58,711 bases of DNA, taken from the NCBI GenBank assembly GCA_035648735.1, contig DASRKX010000045.1, positions 1 to 58,711 of the forward strand, given 5' to 3'. Position 1 is the first letter of the stretch. Each line of letters opens with the position of its first letter. The position numbers and the translations under genes are program-made. The notes below the pieces were generated by a model, which searched no databases, was not told where the DNA came from, and saw only the letters and a list, made by a program, of their open reading frames with translations. The DNA is from REEB95 sp035648735 (GTDB lineage Bacteria; Pseudomonadota; Alphaproteobacteria; ATCC43930; CGMCC-115725). Below, in pieces: positions 20,876-29,774 of the stretch.

Positions 20876-21499
20876 ATGCTGCTGATCATCTTCTTCAAGG
20901 GCATTTTCGTCGGCCTGATCATCGCCATCCCGGTCGGGCCGGCCGGCATGCTTTGCGTGCGCCGCAGCTTGTTCGAGGGCGCTATCTACGGCCTGATGTC
21001 CGGCCTAGGGGCCGCCTGTGCCGACGCCTTCTTCGGCGCCATCGCCGGCTTCGGCCTGACCTTCATCCGCGATTGGCTGCTCTCCTGGCGCAACGAGCTC
21101 GGCCTTGCCGGCGGTGCGCTCCTCATTGTCCTCGGCATCAAGAGCCTGCTGGCGCGCGGCCCGGCGCGGGCCGAGCCGCTCGGCGGCGAGCGCCTGGCCA
21201 CCGCCTTCCTCTCGACCTTTGCGCTCGCCATCAGCAACCCGATCACCATCGTGGTCTTCGCCGCGATCTTCACCCAGCTCGGTTTCGATCCGGCATCGGG
21301 CTGGCTCAGCATCGCCGCCTTGGTGGCGGGGGTATTCCTCGGCTCGCTCGCCTGGTGGCTGAGCCTGTGCGCCGGCGCGCCAGCGCTGCGCCGCATCGGC
21401 ATCGCCTGGCTCAACCGCGTTTCGGGCGCGATCTTGGCGGTATCGGGCATCTTCCTGCTCGGCGCCGCCCTCCTGCGCCTGGCGCAAAAGGCGCTCTGA
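20876..21499 (+). CDS. LysE/RhtB family translocator
   Basis: A 207-residue membrane protein with about six helices. It has the LysE-superfamily start FFKGIFVGLIIAIPVGPAGMLCVRRSL, the family motif around GAACADAFFGAIAGFG, and the conserved SNPITIVVFAAIFTQLG in the middle. These proteins export amino acids or related small metabolites; the substrate is unknown here. It is 59 bp after the preceding gene and 59 bp before the MscS gene on the same strand. Confidence 0.88.
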   Translation: MLLIIFFKGIFVGLIIAIPVGPAGMLCVRRSLFEGAIYGLMSGLGAACADAFFGAIAGFGLTFIRDWLLSWRNELGLAGGALLIVLGIKSLLARGPARAEPLGGERLATAFLSTFALAISNPITIVVFAAIFTQLGFDPASGWLSIAALVAGVFLGSLAWWLSLCAGAPALRRIGIAWLNRVSGAILAVSGIFLLGAALLRLAQKAL

Positions 21500-21558
21500 A
21501 CCCCCGCCGTGCGGCGCCGCTTGGCGCGGCGGGGCGCTTCCCGCTAAGCTTCCTTGGC

Positions 21559-23796
21559 GTGAGCTTCCGGTCATCTCTGCGCGCCCTGGCGCCGCTCCTT
21601 GCCCTCCTCGCCGTGCTGGCGACATCCCCTTCGCGCGCCCAAAACACGTCTCCCGCCACGACACCTGCCGCGCCGCCCGCCCCGACAAGCAATGCGAGCC
21701 CGCCTGCTGCCGCGGTTTCGACCGATGAGCTGCAGGGCCTGGTCAATACCATCCAGGACCCGACGGCACGGCAGAAGCTCATCCAGCAATTGCAAGCGCT
21801 GATCGAGGCGCGACGCCACGTCGAGCCGAAGGGGCCGAGCGTGCTCTCCACCTTCTTCGCCACGCTGTCCGCGGAAGCCGACGCCGTCAGCGGCGAGGTG
21901 CTCGCGGCCGCTGCCGTGGTCGTCGATGCGCCGCGCCTGGTGAGTTGGATCCGCGACCGAGCGGCGGACCAGTCCGCCCGCCACGGCGCCGTCGAGATCG
22001 CGACCAAGCTGGCAATCGTCTTCGGCCTCGCCGTCCTTGCCGACTGGATCGTCTGGTTCCTACTGCGCCGCCCGGCGCGGCGGCTCGGCACCCGGGCCGG
22101 CGAGGATCTGACGCAGCAGATTCTTTTCCTGCTGGTCGGCGCCGCGCTCGATGCGCTGCCGATCCTGTCCTTCGCCGCCATCGCCTATTTCGTCCTGCCG
22201 CTCACCGACCCGCGATTCGGCACCCAGCACGTCGCGCAAGCGGTCATCAACGCCTATCTGTGGTCGCGGATCATCTGCACCGCGGCACGCGTGCTCCTGT
22301 TGTCGCCCAGCGCGCTGGCGCTCTATCCGCTCAGCGAGGAAACACGCAACTACCTCTACATCTGGGTGCGGCGCTTCACCAATCTGGCGGTTTACGGCTA
22401 CGCCGTCACCGAGATCGCGTGGTGGCTGTCGGCGCCCGGCGCCATCTATGCCGTGCTGCTACGCATCATCGTGCTGCTGCTCGGCGTGCTGGCGATCGTC
22501 TTCGTGCTGCAGAACCGGACCACGGTGGCGGAATGGCTGCGCGGCGATCCGGCGGGGAATGCGACCCGACGCACCGGCTGGCGGCTGTTGCGCCACCGCC
22601 TCGCCGACAGTTGGCACATCCTCGCCATCATCTATCTGCTCGGCACGTTCGGAGTTTTCGCGCTCCACATCGAGGGCGGCATCCTCATCCTGTTGCGCGC
22701 GACCGTGATAACGGCCGTGGTGGTCCTAGCGGCCGCGGTCGGCGTGCAACTCGTTCAGCGCGCCAGCCAACGCGGCTTTGCCGTCAGCCCCGAGTTGAAA
22801 AGCCGCTTCCCGACGATCGAGGCGCGCGCCAACCGTTATATCCCGGCACTCACGGTCGTTCTCTCGGCGGTGATCTATGTCCTTGCCGCGCTTGCGCTGC
22901 TGCAGGCCTGGGGCATCGACTCCTTCGTCTGGTTCCAGGCGGTTGCACAGAGCCGCGCCGCCGGCAGCGTCGCGGGCATCCTCATCGCCTTCGCCGTGGC
23001 GCTGGCCGTCTGGGAATTGTTCGTCTCCGCGCTCGAACGCCACATGCAGCGCCTCGAAGGCGACAGCCGCCGGCGCGCACGGGCCCGCACCATGTTCCCG
23101 TTCCTGCGGCTGGTGATGCTGGTGGTGCTCGCCATCGTCGTCGCCTTCGTCGTCTTGGGCGAGGTCGGCATCAATGTCGGCGCGCTCATCGCCGGCGCCG
23201 GCGTCTTCGGCCTTATCGCCGGCCTCGGCTCGCAATCGATCCTCAAGGACATCATGACCAGCATCGCCGTGCTGATCGACGATACCTTCGCCGTCGGCGA
23301 CGTGATCATCGTCGCCAACGGCGTGCGCGGCACCGTCGAATCGATCGCGCTCCGCACTATCCGGTTGCGCGACACGCAGGGCGCCATTCTCACCGTGCCG
23401 TTCAGCGAGGTGAAGATCATCCACAACCTGAGCAAGGATTTGTCCTACTACGTCGCCGAGATCAGCGTTTCCTACCTTGAGGACGTCGACAAGGTGATCG
23501 CATTGTTGAAGCAGGTCGCCGAGGCACAGCGCCAGGATCCGGAATTCAAATCCCTGATCCTGGAGCCGCTCGAAGTGTTCGGCCTCGATCGTTTCGAGCC
23601 CGGCGCTTACATCGTGCAGGTCCGGCTGGTGACGCAGCCGACGCGGCAATGGATCGTCGGCCGCGAATTCAACCGACGCGTCAAGCGCGCCTTCGACGAG
23701 CACGACATCGCCATGCGCAGCGACTTCCAGCAGCCGGTGATCCGCCCGCAACCCGACGCCGCACCCAAGCCATCCCCCGGGCCCAGCAAGGGCTGA
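21559..23796 (+). CDS. Large MscS-type mechanosensitive ion channel (YbiO-like size)
   Basis: A 745-residue channel protein. A signal peptide (about 1-28, ending SRAQ) is followed by a Pro/Ala-rich stretch, about ten membrane helices, and a C-terminal MscS core. The pore-lining helix and following region GVFGLIAGLGSQSILKDI (about residue 550) and the beta domain FAVGDVIIVANGVRGTVESI (about 575) are characteristic. The length resembles E. coli YbiO, a moderate-conductance channel. It starts at a GTG with a weak ribosome-binding site; no in-frame ATG gives the signal peptide. It converges on recX with three bases between stops. Confidence 0.9.
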   Translation: MSFRSSLRALAPLLALLAVLATSPSRAQNTSPATTPAAPPAPTSNASPPAAAVSTDELQGLVNTIQDPTARQKLIQQLQALIEARRHVEPKGPSVLSTFFATLSAEADAVSGEVLAAAAVVVDAPRLVSWIRDRAADQSARHGAVEIATKLAIVFGLAVLADWIVWFLLRRPARRLGTRAGEDLTQQILFLLVGAALDALPILSFAAIAYFVLPLTDPRFGTQHVAQAVINAYLWSRIICTAARVLLLSPSALALYPLSEETRNYLYIWVRRFTNLAVYGYAVTEIAWWLSAPGAIYAVLLRIIVLLLGVLAIVFVLQNRTTVAEWLRGDPAGNATRRTGWRLLRHRLADSWHILAIIYLLGTFGVFALHIEGGILILLRATVITAVVVLAAAVGVQLVQRASQRGFAVSPELKSRFPTIEARANRYIPALTVVLSAVIYVLAALALLQAWGIDSFVWFQAVAQSRAAGSVAGILIAFAVALAVWELFVSALERHMQRLEGDSRRRARARTMFPFLRLVMLVVLAIVVAFVVLGEVGINVGALIAGAGVFGLIAGLGSQSILKDIMTSIAVLIDDTFAVGDVIIVANGVRGTVESIALRTIRLRDTQGAILTVPFSEVKIIHNLSKDLSYYVAEISVSYLEDVDKVIALLKQVAEAQRQDPEFKSLILEPLEVFGLDRFEPGAYIVQVRLVTQPTRQWIVGREFNRRVKRAFDEHDIAMRSDFQQPVIRPQPDAAPKPSPGPSKG

Positions 23797-23799
23797 GCC

Positions 23800-24384
23800 T
23801 TATTCCTCTTCGCCGCGCGCCAGGTCTTCCAGCGCCGCGACATCGCGGACGCCGAGTACGCGGCGCGCAACGTCAAGGCCAAAGCCGGCGCGCGACAGCG
23901 CCGCCAGATCCTTCTGCCGCATGGCCAACCGCTTGGCCGGCAGGCGGTAAGGGCCGAGCCGCCGCCGGCGGGCGAGCGCGCAGGCGGCAGCGAGCTCGCC
24001 GGCCCCGCCCGCCGCGTCGAGCGTAGTCAGCGCATCCTCGATCAGATCGCCGGTGACGCCCTTCTGTCGGAGTTTGCCGCGAATGGCGAAACGGGAGCCG
24101 CCGCGGCGCTGCAGGCTCGCCGCCCGTTGCGCGGCATAGGCGCGGTCGTCGATCAGGCCCGAGCGCAGATAACGCGCGATCAGTTCCTCGACCCAGGCGG
24201 CGCCCTCGGCCGCATCGGCGCCATGCTCCGCCGCGGCACGCTGCACCCGGCGCAGCAGCACGCGGCGCAGATTGGCGCTCGAACTGGCATAACGGCCGAG
24301 ATAGTGCAGCGCGATATTCGCGAGACGCTCCGGTGTCATCTTGCGCGGCACCTTGCGGCGCCGCCCTGCGCGCGATTCAGCCAT
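23800..24384 (-). CDS. recX: Regulatory protein RecX
   Basis: A 194-residue all-helical protein with RecX repeats: ALHYLGRYASSSANLRRVL near residue 25, the central RSGLIDDRAYAAQRAASLQRRGGSRFAI near 75, and GVTGDLIEDAL. RecX limits RecA filament growth. It is not next to recA here. The ATG at 24384 has GGAG in the expected place. It is divergent from the ABC-2 permease gene and convergent on the MscS gene. Confidence 0.88.
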   Translation of the reverse strand: MAESRAGRRRKVPRKMTPERLANIALHYLGRYASSSANLRRVLLRRVQRAAAEHGADAAEGAAWVEELIARYLRSGLIDDRAYAAQRAASLQRRGGSRFAIRGKLRQKGVTGDLIEDALTTLDAAGGAGELAAACALARRRRLGPYRLPAKRLAMRQKDLAALSRAGFGLDVARRVLGVRDVAALEDLARGEEE

Positions 24385-24446
24385 GCTCCGCTTCCCTCGG
24401 CCCGGCTCCCAGCTTAAGCTTCATCGCCTTCGTTGAGGGATTCAAC

Positions 24447-25250
24447 ATGCACGGCATCAACCCGCCCCGGGCGCGGGTCATCGGCCCGGTCAACTGGCTC
24501 GGTTTGTGGACCCTCTACGTCCGCGAAGTGCGCCGTTTCCTCAAGGTCTCGATGCAGACCGTCGCAGCGCCCGTGGTGACGACGCTGCTCTTCCTCGCCA
24601 TCTTCCTGCTGGCGCTCGGCGGCCAGCGGCGGATGGTGGGCGATGTGCCTTTTGTGGAATTCCTGGCGCCCGGCCTCGTCATGATGGCGATGCTGCAGAA
24701 TGCCTTCGCCAATACGTCCTCTTCGCTGATGATCGCCAAGCTGCAGGGCAACATCGTCGACGTCCTGATGCCGCCGTTGAGCCCGGGCGAGCTGGTCTTG
24801 GGCTTCGCGCTCGGCGGCGTGACGCGCGGCCTCGTCGTCGGCGTCGTCGTCGCGGCGGTGATGGCGCTCTTCGTGCCGATTCACATCTACAGTCCGGTGG
24901 CGACGATCTTCAGCGCCGTGGCCGCGTCGCTCGGCCTATCGGTGCTCGGCCTTGTCGGCGGCATCTGGGCCGACAAATTCGACCACATCGCAGCGGTGAC
25001 CAATTTCATCGTGACGCCGCTCTCGTTCCTGTCGGGCACGTTCTACACCATCGACGCCCTGCCGCCGGTCTGGCGCGACATCGCGCTGTGCAATCCGTTC
25101 TTCTACATGATCGACGGCTTCCGCTACGGGCTGACCGGGCGCGCCGACGGCTCCCTGCTGGTCGGCGCCGTCGCCATGGTGGCGCTCGATGCGGCGCTCC
25201 TCCTGCTGTGCCACGCCATGTTCGCGCGCGGCTACAAGCTCAAGGCATGA
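24447..25250 (+). CDS. ABC-2 type transporter permease
   Basis: A 267-residue permease with six membrane helices. The conserved cytoplasmic start LYVREVRRFLKVSMQTVAAPVVTTLLFLAIF and the terminal RDIALCNPFFYMIDGFRYGLTG match the NodJ/YadH-like ABC-2 family. No ATPase is adjacent; the partner must be elsewhere. A clear GAGGGA precedes the ATG at 24447. Its stop overlaps the next gene's start as ATGA, so translation of the methyltransferase is coupled. Confidence 0.9.
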   Translation: MHGINPPRARVIGPVNWLGLWTLYVREVRRFLKVSMQTVAAPVVTTLLFLAIFLLALGGQRRMVGDVPFVEFLAPGLVMMAMLQNAFANTSSSLMIAKLQGNIVDVLMPPLSPGELVLGFALGGVTRGLVVGVVVAAVMALFVPIHIYSPVATIFSAVAASLGLSVLGLVGGIWADKFDHIAAVTNFIVTPLSFLSGTFYTIDALPPVWRDIALCNPFFYMIDGFRYGLTGRADGSLLVGAVAMVALDAALLLLCHAMFARGYKLKA

Positions 25251-25912
25251 CGGATATCGCCGGCCTCGACCCGGCGCAGCTGGCGCGCCAGCTCGGCCAC
25301 CCCGAAGGCGACACCGGAATTGCCGTCGGGAATTTCATGCAGCGCAGCAACGCGGCGCTGATCGCGATGGCGCTGCTCCGCGCGGCGCCACGGCCGGGCG
25401 AGCGCATCCTCGAAATCGGGTTCGGCAACGGCGCCCATGTCGCCGCCCTGCTCGAGCGTAGCGACGGGCTGAGCTATGACGGCGTCGACCAGTCGGCGAC
25501 GATGGTCAAGGAGGCGTGCCTTCGAAACCGCGGTCTCGCCGAACAGGGGCGCGCGGCGTTCCATTGCTGCTCGTCCGACGCGATGCCCTTCCCGCCCGAC
25601 AGCTTCGACCGCGCCGTCGCGATCAACGTGATCTATTTCTGGCCCGAGCCGGCGAGTCATCTGGCCGAGATTCGGCGGGTGCTCAAGCCCGGCGGCACGC
25701 TGGCGCTGGCGGCAATGGACCGCGACACGGCGGCCCGGATGCGCTTTACCCAGCACGGCTTCCGCATCTACGGCGCGGCCGAACTGGAAGCGCTGCACCG
25801 GCAGGCCGGTTTCGCCGCAGTGGAGATATCATCCTACCGCGAAACCATCGCGCGGCTTGACGGCGGCAAGTTGGAACGCTGTTTCCATATCGTGCTGGCG
25901 CACAAGAACTAG
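25247..25912 (+). CDS. Class I SAM-dependent methyltransferase
   Basis: A 221-residue enzyme with the SAM-binding motif I ILEIGFGNGAHVAALL (about residue 52), the acidic end of strand 2 (YDGVDQSATMV), motif II SDAMPFPPDSFDRAVAINVIYFW (read in two parts, about 110-130), and IRRVLKPGGTLALAAMD (about 145). The substrate is unknown; the pattern resembles UbiE/COQ5-like enzymes. The start overlaps the upstream stop. It ends four bases into the convergent PAS_5 gene's stop region. Confidence 0.88.
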   Translation: MTDIAGLDPAQLARQLGHPEGDTGIAVGNFMQRSNAALIAMALLRAAPRPGERILEIGFGNGAHVAALLERSDGLSYDGVDQSATMVKEACLRNRGLAEQGRAAFHCCSSDAMPFPPDSFDRAVAINVIYFWPEPASHLAEIRRVLKPGGTLALAAMDRDTAARMRFTQHGFRIYGAAELEALHRQAGFAAVEISSYRETIARLDGGKLERCFHIVLAHKN

Positions 25913-26394
25913 CGTCCCCGCTCGGCCGCGACGGCGTTGATGCCGCCCAACAGCATGTCGACGCGACTGCCGTCTTCCGCCAAGGGCAACAGTAATCGGC
26001 CATAATGCCGGTGCTCGCGATTGGGCCAATGCGCCTGGCGCTCCTGATGGCGCGGCAGGCCGGTCTCGGCCACGGCGCGATATTCGGCCTCGATCGCGCC
26101 CGCGTCGTCGATGGTCTCGATAGACTGGCCGGTGGCATCGCGGCCGGCGATTTCGACGATGTAGGTTCCCACCAAACGGCCGCGAAACCCCATGGGATCG
26201 CGCTGGACGTCCCAGAGCATCACATGCGGCAGCAACGCCGGAACGTCCCGCGGATCGATGTCGCGGCGCGCCGGCAAACGCCGGCCGTGCAGCTTGGAGC
26301 GCCAATAGAGTCCGAGTTGCTGCAGGATCGGATCGTCGAGCCGTGCCAGGATCGCATCGAGCACGGCGGCGGGATCGGGCGTCGCGGCTTGCAT
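25909..26394 (-). CDS. PAS domain protein (PAS_5 family)
   Basis: A 161-residue stand-alone PAS-fold protein. The pattern YWRSKLHGRRLPARRDIDP, LLPHVMLWDVQRDP and FRGRLVGTYIVEIAGRDATGQ matches the alphaproteobacterial PAS_5 family (PF07310). No output domain is attached, so it may act as a sensor for a partner. The stop overlaps the methyltransferase stop by four bases in antisense. The start at 26394 excludes a long upstream run that is antisense to argD. Confidence 0.85.
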   Translation of the reverse strand: MQAATPDPAAVLDAILARLDDPILQQLGLYWRSKLHGRRLPARRDIDPRDVPALLPHVMLWDVQRDPMGFRGRLVGTYIVEIAGRDATGQSIETIDDAGAIEAEYRAVAETGLPRHQERQAHWPNREHRHYGRLLLPLAEDGSRVDMLLGGINAVAAERGR

Positions 26395-26475
26395 TGGGCT
26401 CCTTCTTGCGGCCGGCGGCGGCGGCCACGCATAGAGTACCTTGCGGATTCGTCGCCAGCCATGATTCTCTCGGCG

Positions 26476-26504
26476 TTGACAAGGGGTTAGCCCGAATCCA
26501 TACT
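26476..26504 (+). promoter_or_regulatory. Probable sigma70-type promoter upstream of argD
   Basis: A perfect -35 hexamer TTGACA (26476-26481) is followed by a 17-base spacer and CATACT (26499-26504) as -10. It points toward argD, whose GTG is about 160 bases downstream. The remaining leader holds a small hairpin (GGGGCA/TGCCCC, 26559-26573) and a short open frame (26545-26613). Confidence 0.55.
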
Positions 26505-26544
26505 GCCGACCTCTTCCGTAATGACCCGAATCGGGAGCGAAGCG

Positions 26545-26613
26545 ATGAAGCGCGCGCAGGGGCAATATGCCCCGCACGACGACAAGCGAGGAAAGCTGCC
26601 GCGACGAGGCTGA
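26545..26613 (+). other. Candidate 22-codon leader ORF upstream of argD
   Basis: ATG at 26545, preceded by GGGAGCG, opens a 22-codon frame (MKRAQGQYAPHDDKRGKLPR then R-G-stop). Four arginines, three of them CGA codons, cluster in the second half; CGA should be rare in DNA this GC-rich. It lies between the argD promoter candidate and argD. An arginine-sensing leader peptide is one possible reading; a chance frame is equally possible. Confidence 0.25.
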
Positions 26614-26667
26614 GCCGTCGCCGCCGCAACGCCTTCCCTTCGTCTTCTTCGCTGAGGAGAGATTCCC

Positions 26668-27840
26668 GTGATTCCAGCCGTCATGCCGACCTATGCGCGG
26701 AACGAACTGACGTTCGACCGCGGTGAAGGCGCCTATCTCTATGCCACCGACGGCCGCAAATATCTCGACTTCGCCAGCGGCGTCGCCGTCACCTCGCTCG
26801 GCCACGCGCATCCGCGCCTTGTGGCGGCGTTGGAGCGCCAAGCGCATAAGCTGTGGCACTGCTCGAATCTGTTCCAGATCGCCGATCAAAAGCGCCTGGC
26901 CGAGCGACTGACCGGGCGCACCTTCGCCGACACCGCCTTTTTCTGCAATTCGGGCGCCGAGGCGATGGAGTGCGCCATCAAGGTGGTGCGCAAGCATTAT
27001 GACGCGGCCGGCCATCCGGAGAAATACCGGCTGATCTGCTGCACCGGTTCCTTCCATGGCCGTACGCTTGCGACTCTGGCCGCCGCCGGCAACGAGAAGT
27101 ATCTCAAGGGCTTCGGGCCGCCGATGCCGGGCTTCGATCACGTCGCCTTCGGCAATCTCAACGAGATGCGCGCTAAGATCTCGAACGAGACGGCGGCCAT
27201 CGTCGTCGAGCCGGTGCAGGGCGAAGGCGGCCTTGCCGTCGCCACGACCGAATACCTGAAAGGCCTGCGCGAGATCTGCAACGAGTTCGGCCTGCTGCTC
27301 GTCTTCGACGAGGTGCAGACCGGCATGGGCCGCACCGGTAGGCTGTTCGCGCATGAATGGGCGGGCGTGACGCCCGACGTCATGGCGCTGGCGAAGGGGC
27401 TGGCCGGCGGCTTTCCGGTCGGCGCCTGTCTTGCCACCGAGCGGGCCGCTTCCGGCATGATGGCGGGCACGCATGGCTCGACTTTCGGCGGCAATCCGCT
27501 GGCGATGGCGGTGGCCAACGAGGTGCTGAGCATCATGGAGGAGCCGGGCTTTTTCGCCCGGGTCGAGCGCATCGCCAAAACGCTGCACGCCCGGCTCGAT
27601 GCGATCGCCAAGGCTCATCCCAAGGTTTTCGTCGAGAGGCGCGGCAAAGGCCTGCTGACCGGCCTCAAATGCGTCGTTACCAACACCGAGATGATCGACA
27701 AGCTGCGTCATGCGGGGCTGCTCACGGTGGGCGCCGGCGAGAACGTGGTGCGGCTGCTGCCGCCGCTTATCATCGAGGACAGCCATGTCGCGGAAGCGGC
27801 CGGCATCATCGAAGCCGTCGCCCGGGGATGGAACATATGA
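26668..27840 (+). CDS. argD: Acetylornithine/succinyldiaminopimelate aminotransferase
   Basis: PLP-dependent aminotransferase of arginine synthesis, 390 aa. It has FCNSGAEAMECAIKVVRKH (about 95-113), the PLP-contacting FDEVQTGMGRTG (about 210), the Schiff-base lysine in MALAKGLAGGFPVGA (about 240), and GTHGSTFGGNPLA. It starts at a GTG with GAGGAG ten bases upstream; the ATG at 26683 is a possible shorter start. The stop overlaps the argF start as ATGA. Confidence 0.95.
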   Translation: MIPAVMPTYARNELTFDRGEGAYLYATDGRKYLDFASGVAVTSLGHAHPRLVAALERQAHKLWHCSNLFQIADQKRLAERLTGRTFADTAFFCNSGAEAMECAIKVVRKHYDAAGHPEKYRLICCTGSFHGRTLATLAAAGNEKYLKGFGPPMPGFDHVAFGNLNEMRAKISNETAAIVVEPVQGEGGLAVATTEYLKGLREICNEFGLLLVFDEVQTGMGRTGRLFAHEWAGVTPDVMALAKGLAGGFPVGACLATERAASGMMAGTHGSTFGGNPLAMAVANEVLSIMEEPGFFARVERIAKTLHARLDAIAKAHPKVFVERRGKGLLTGLKCVVTNTEMIDKLRHAGLLTVGAGENVVRLLPPLIIEDSHVAEAAGIIEAVARGWNI

Positions 27841-28760
27841 CCGCCGCCTTGCTCAAGAACGTGCCGCGCCATTTCCTCGACCTCGACCGGGTCGACAGCG
27901 AGGAGCTGCGCCGCATCCTCAACCGGGCAGCGGCGATGAAGGCGGGACGCGACCGCACCAAGCCGCTCGCCGGCAAGATGCTGGCGATGATCTTCGAGAA
28001 GCCGTCGACGCGGACGCGGCTATCCTTCGAGGTCGCGATGAAGCAGCTCGGCGGCGATGTCGTCACCATGGCGTCGGGCGAAAGCCAATTGTCGCGCGGC
28101 GAAAGTCCGGCGGACACCGCGCGCGTGCTGTCCCGCTATGTCGACGCCATCATGATCCGCACCGACAGCGCCCAGAAGCTCGAGGATCTGGCGGCGCATG
28201 CCACGGTGCCGGTGATCAACGGCCTGACCGATCAGAGCCACCCCTGCCAGGTGATGGCCGACGTGATGACGCTCGAGGAGTTCAAGGGCCCGGCCAAGGG
28301 CAAGATCGTGGCCTGGAGCGGCGACGGCAACAACGTGCTGGTCAGCTGGATTCATGCCGCGGCGCGTTTCGGATTCGAGCTGCGGATCGCCTGTCCCGCG
28401 AAACTCTTTCCGCCCGACCAGGCGTTGAATTGGGCCAAGGCCGAAGGCGCGCGCGTCAGCGCGACGACCGACCCGGCGGCTGCTGTGGCCGGCGCCGATT
28501 GCATCGTCACCGACACTTGGATTTCGATGGGCAAGGACAAGGACAAGGAAGAGCGCCGCGCCATGCTCCGGCCCTATCGCGTCGATGCGGCGTTGATGGC
28601 CAAGGCGAAGCCCGACGCCATCTTCATGCATTGCCTGCCCGCCCATCGCGACGAGGAAGTCACCGCCGAGATCATCGACGGGCCGCGCTCGGCGGTGTGG
28701 GAGGAGGCCGAGAACCGCCTGCACGCGCAGAAGGGCATCCTTGCCTGGTGCCTGGGCTGA
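27837..28760 (+). CDS. argF: Ornithine carbamoyltransferase
   Basis: Makes citrulline from ornithine and carbamoyl phosphate, 307 aa. It has the carbamoyl-phosphate loop EKPSTRTRLSFEVAM (about 48), GQLSRGESPADTARVLSR-type SGESQLSRGESPADTA, TDQSHPCQVMADVMT (about 130), and the ornithine-binding HCLPAHRDEEVTAEI (about 263). The ATG overlaps the argD stop; an in-frame ATG nine bases earlier is possible. It follows argD and precedes hslO, a common alphaproteobacterial order. Confidence 0.96.
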   Translation: MTAALLKNVPRHFLDLDRVDSEELRRILNRAAAMKAGRDRTKPLAGKMLAMIFEKPSTRTRLSFEVAMKQLGGDVVTMASGESQLSRGESPADTARVLSRYVDAIMIRTDSAQKLEDLAAHATVPVINGLTDQSHPCQVMADVMTLEEFKGPAKGKIVAWSGDGNNVLVSWIHAAARFGFELRIACPAKLFPPDQALNWAKAEGARVSATTDPAAAVAGADCIVTDTWISMGKDKDKEERRAMLRPYRVDAALMAKAKPDAIFMHCLPAHRDEEVTAEIIDGPRSAVWEEAENRLHAQKGILAWCLG

Positions 28761-28776
28761 GCCCACATAAGAATCC

Positions 28777-29694
28777 ATGCTCGGCGCCGCCACGGACGAT
28801 ATCGTCCAGCCCTTCCAGGTCGACCCCTTCCGCTTGCGCGGGCGCCTGGTGCGCCTCGGCCCGGTCATCGACGAAATCCTGACGCGCCACGCCTATCCGG
28901 CGGCGGTGGCGGCAATGCTCGGCGAAGCCATCGCCATCGCCGTGACGCTGGCCGGCGCGCTGAAATACGAAGGCGTCTTCACGCTGCAGACCAAGGGCGA
29001 CGGCCCCATCCGGTTCATGGTCGCGGACGTGACGACGGCGGGCGCGGTGCGCGGCTACGCGCAGTTCGACCGGGCCCGGCTCGACGAGCTGGGCGCGGCG
29101 GCCGAGCTCTCGGTACCCCGGCTGCTGGGGGCGGGCTATTTGGCGCTCACCGTCGACCAGGGCGAGCACACCGAGCGTTATCAGGGGATCGTGGCCCTCG
29201 AAGGCGGCAGCCTCGCCGAATGCGTCCATCATTATTTCCGCCAGAGCGAGCAGGTCGAGGCCGGCCTCAAAGTGGCGGTGGCGCGCCACCGGAACGGCGA
29301 CGGCCACGCGCATTGGCGGGCCGGCGCGCTGATGATCGAGCGTCTGCCCAAGGAGAACGACACGCGGTCGCGCGAGGACGAGGACGAAGGCTGGCGGCGC
29401 GCCATGATCCTGATGAGCACCAGCACCACGCAGGAGCTGCTCGATTCGAGCCTGCCGCCGGAGGATCTGCTGTTCCGGCTGTTCCACGAGGACGGGGTGC
29501 GGGCCTACCGGCCGCATGATCTGGCCGCGCGCTGCCGCTGCTCGCCGGAGCGGGTCGAATCCATGCTGACGGCACTGGGCCCGGCCGAGCTCGCCGATTT
29601 GAAGGTCGAGGGCAAGGTGATCGTCACCTGCGAGTTCTGCAATCGCGTCTACGCCTATGACGACGCCCAACTCGCCGCGCTGGCCGCGTCGTGA
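28777..29694 (+). CDS. hslO: Redox-regulated chaperone Hsp33
   Basis: Holdase chaperone activated by oxidation of zinc-bound cysteines, 305 aa. The N-terminal substrate-binding domain includes the conserved EAIAIAVTLAGALKYEGVFTLQTKG region (about 50-75) and VHHYFRQSEQV. The C-terminal zinc motif is CRC near residue 250 and CEFC near residue 284. It is 16 bases after argF on the same strand and is probably co-transcribed with it. Confidence 0.94.
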   Translation: MLGAATDDIVQPFQVDPFRLRGRLVRLGPVIDEILTRHAYPAAVAAMLGEAIAIAVTLAGALKYEGVFTLQTKGDGPIRFMVADVTTAGAVRGYAQFDRARLDELGAAAELSVPRLLGAGYLALTVDQGEHTERYQGIVALEGGSLAECVHHYFRQSEQVEAGLKVAVARHRNGDGHAHWRAGALMIERLPKENDTRSREDEDEGWRRAMILMSTSTTQELLDSSLPPEDLLFRLFHEDGVRAYRPHDLAARCRCSPERVESMLTALGPAELADLKVEGKVIVTCEFCNRVYAYDDAQLAALAAS

Positions 29695-29774
29695 CGTGTC
29701 GGCGCCCGGACTGCCTTGAAAAGGGCTGGTTCCGGTGCCAGTCTCGCCGCCCCGCCGAACGACCGGAGAGGCCC

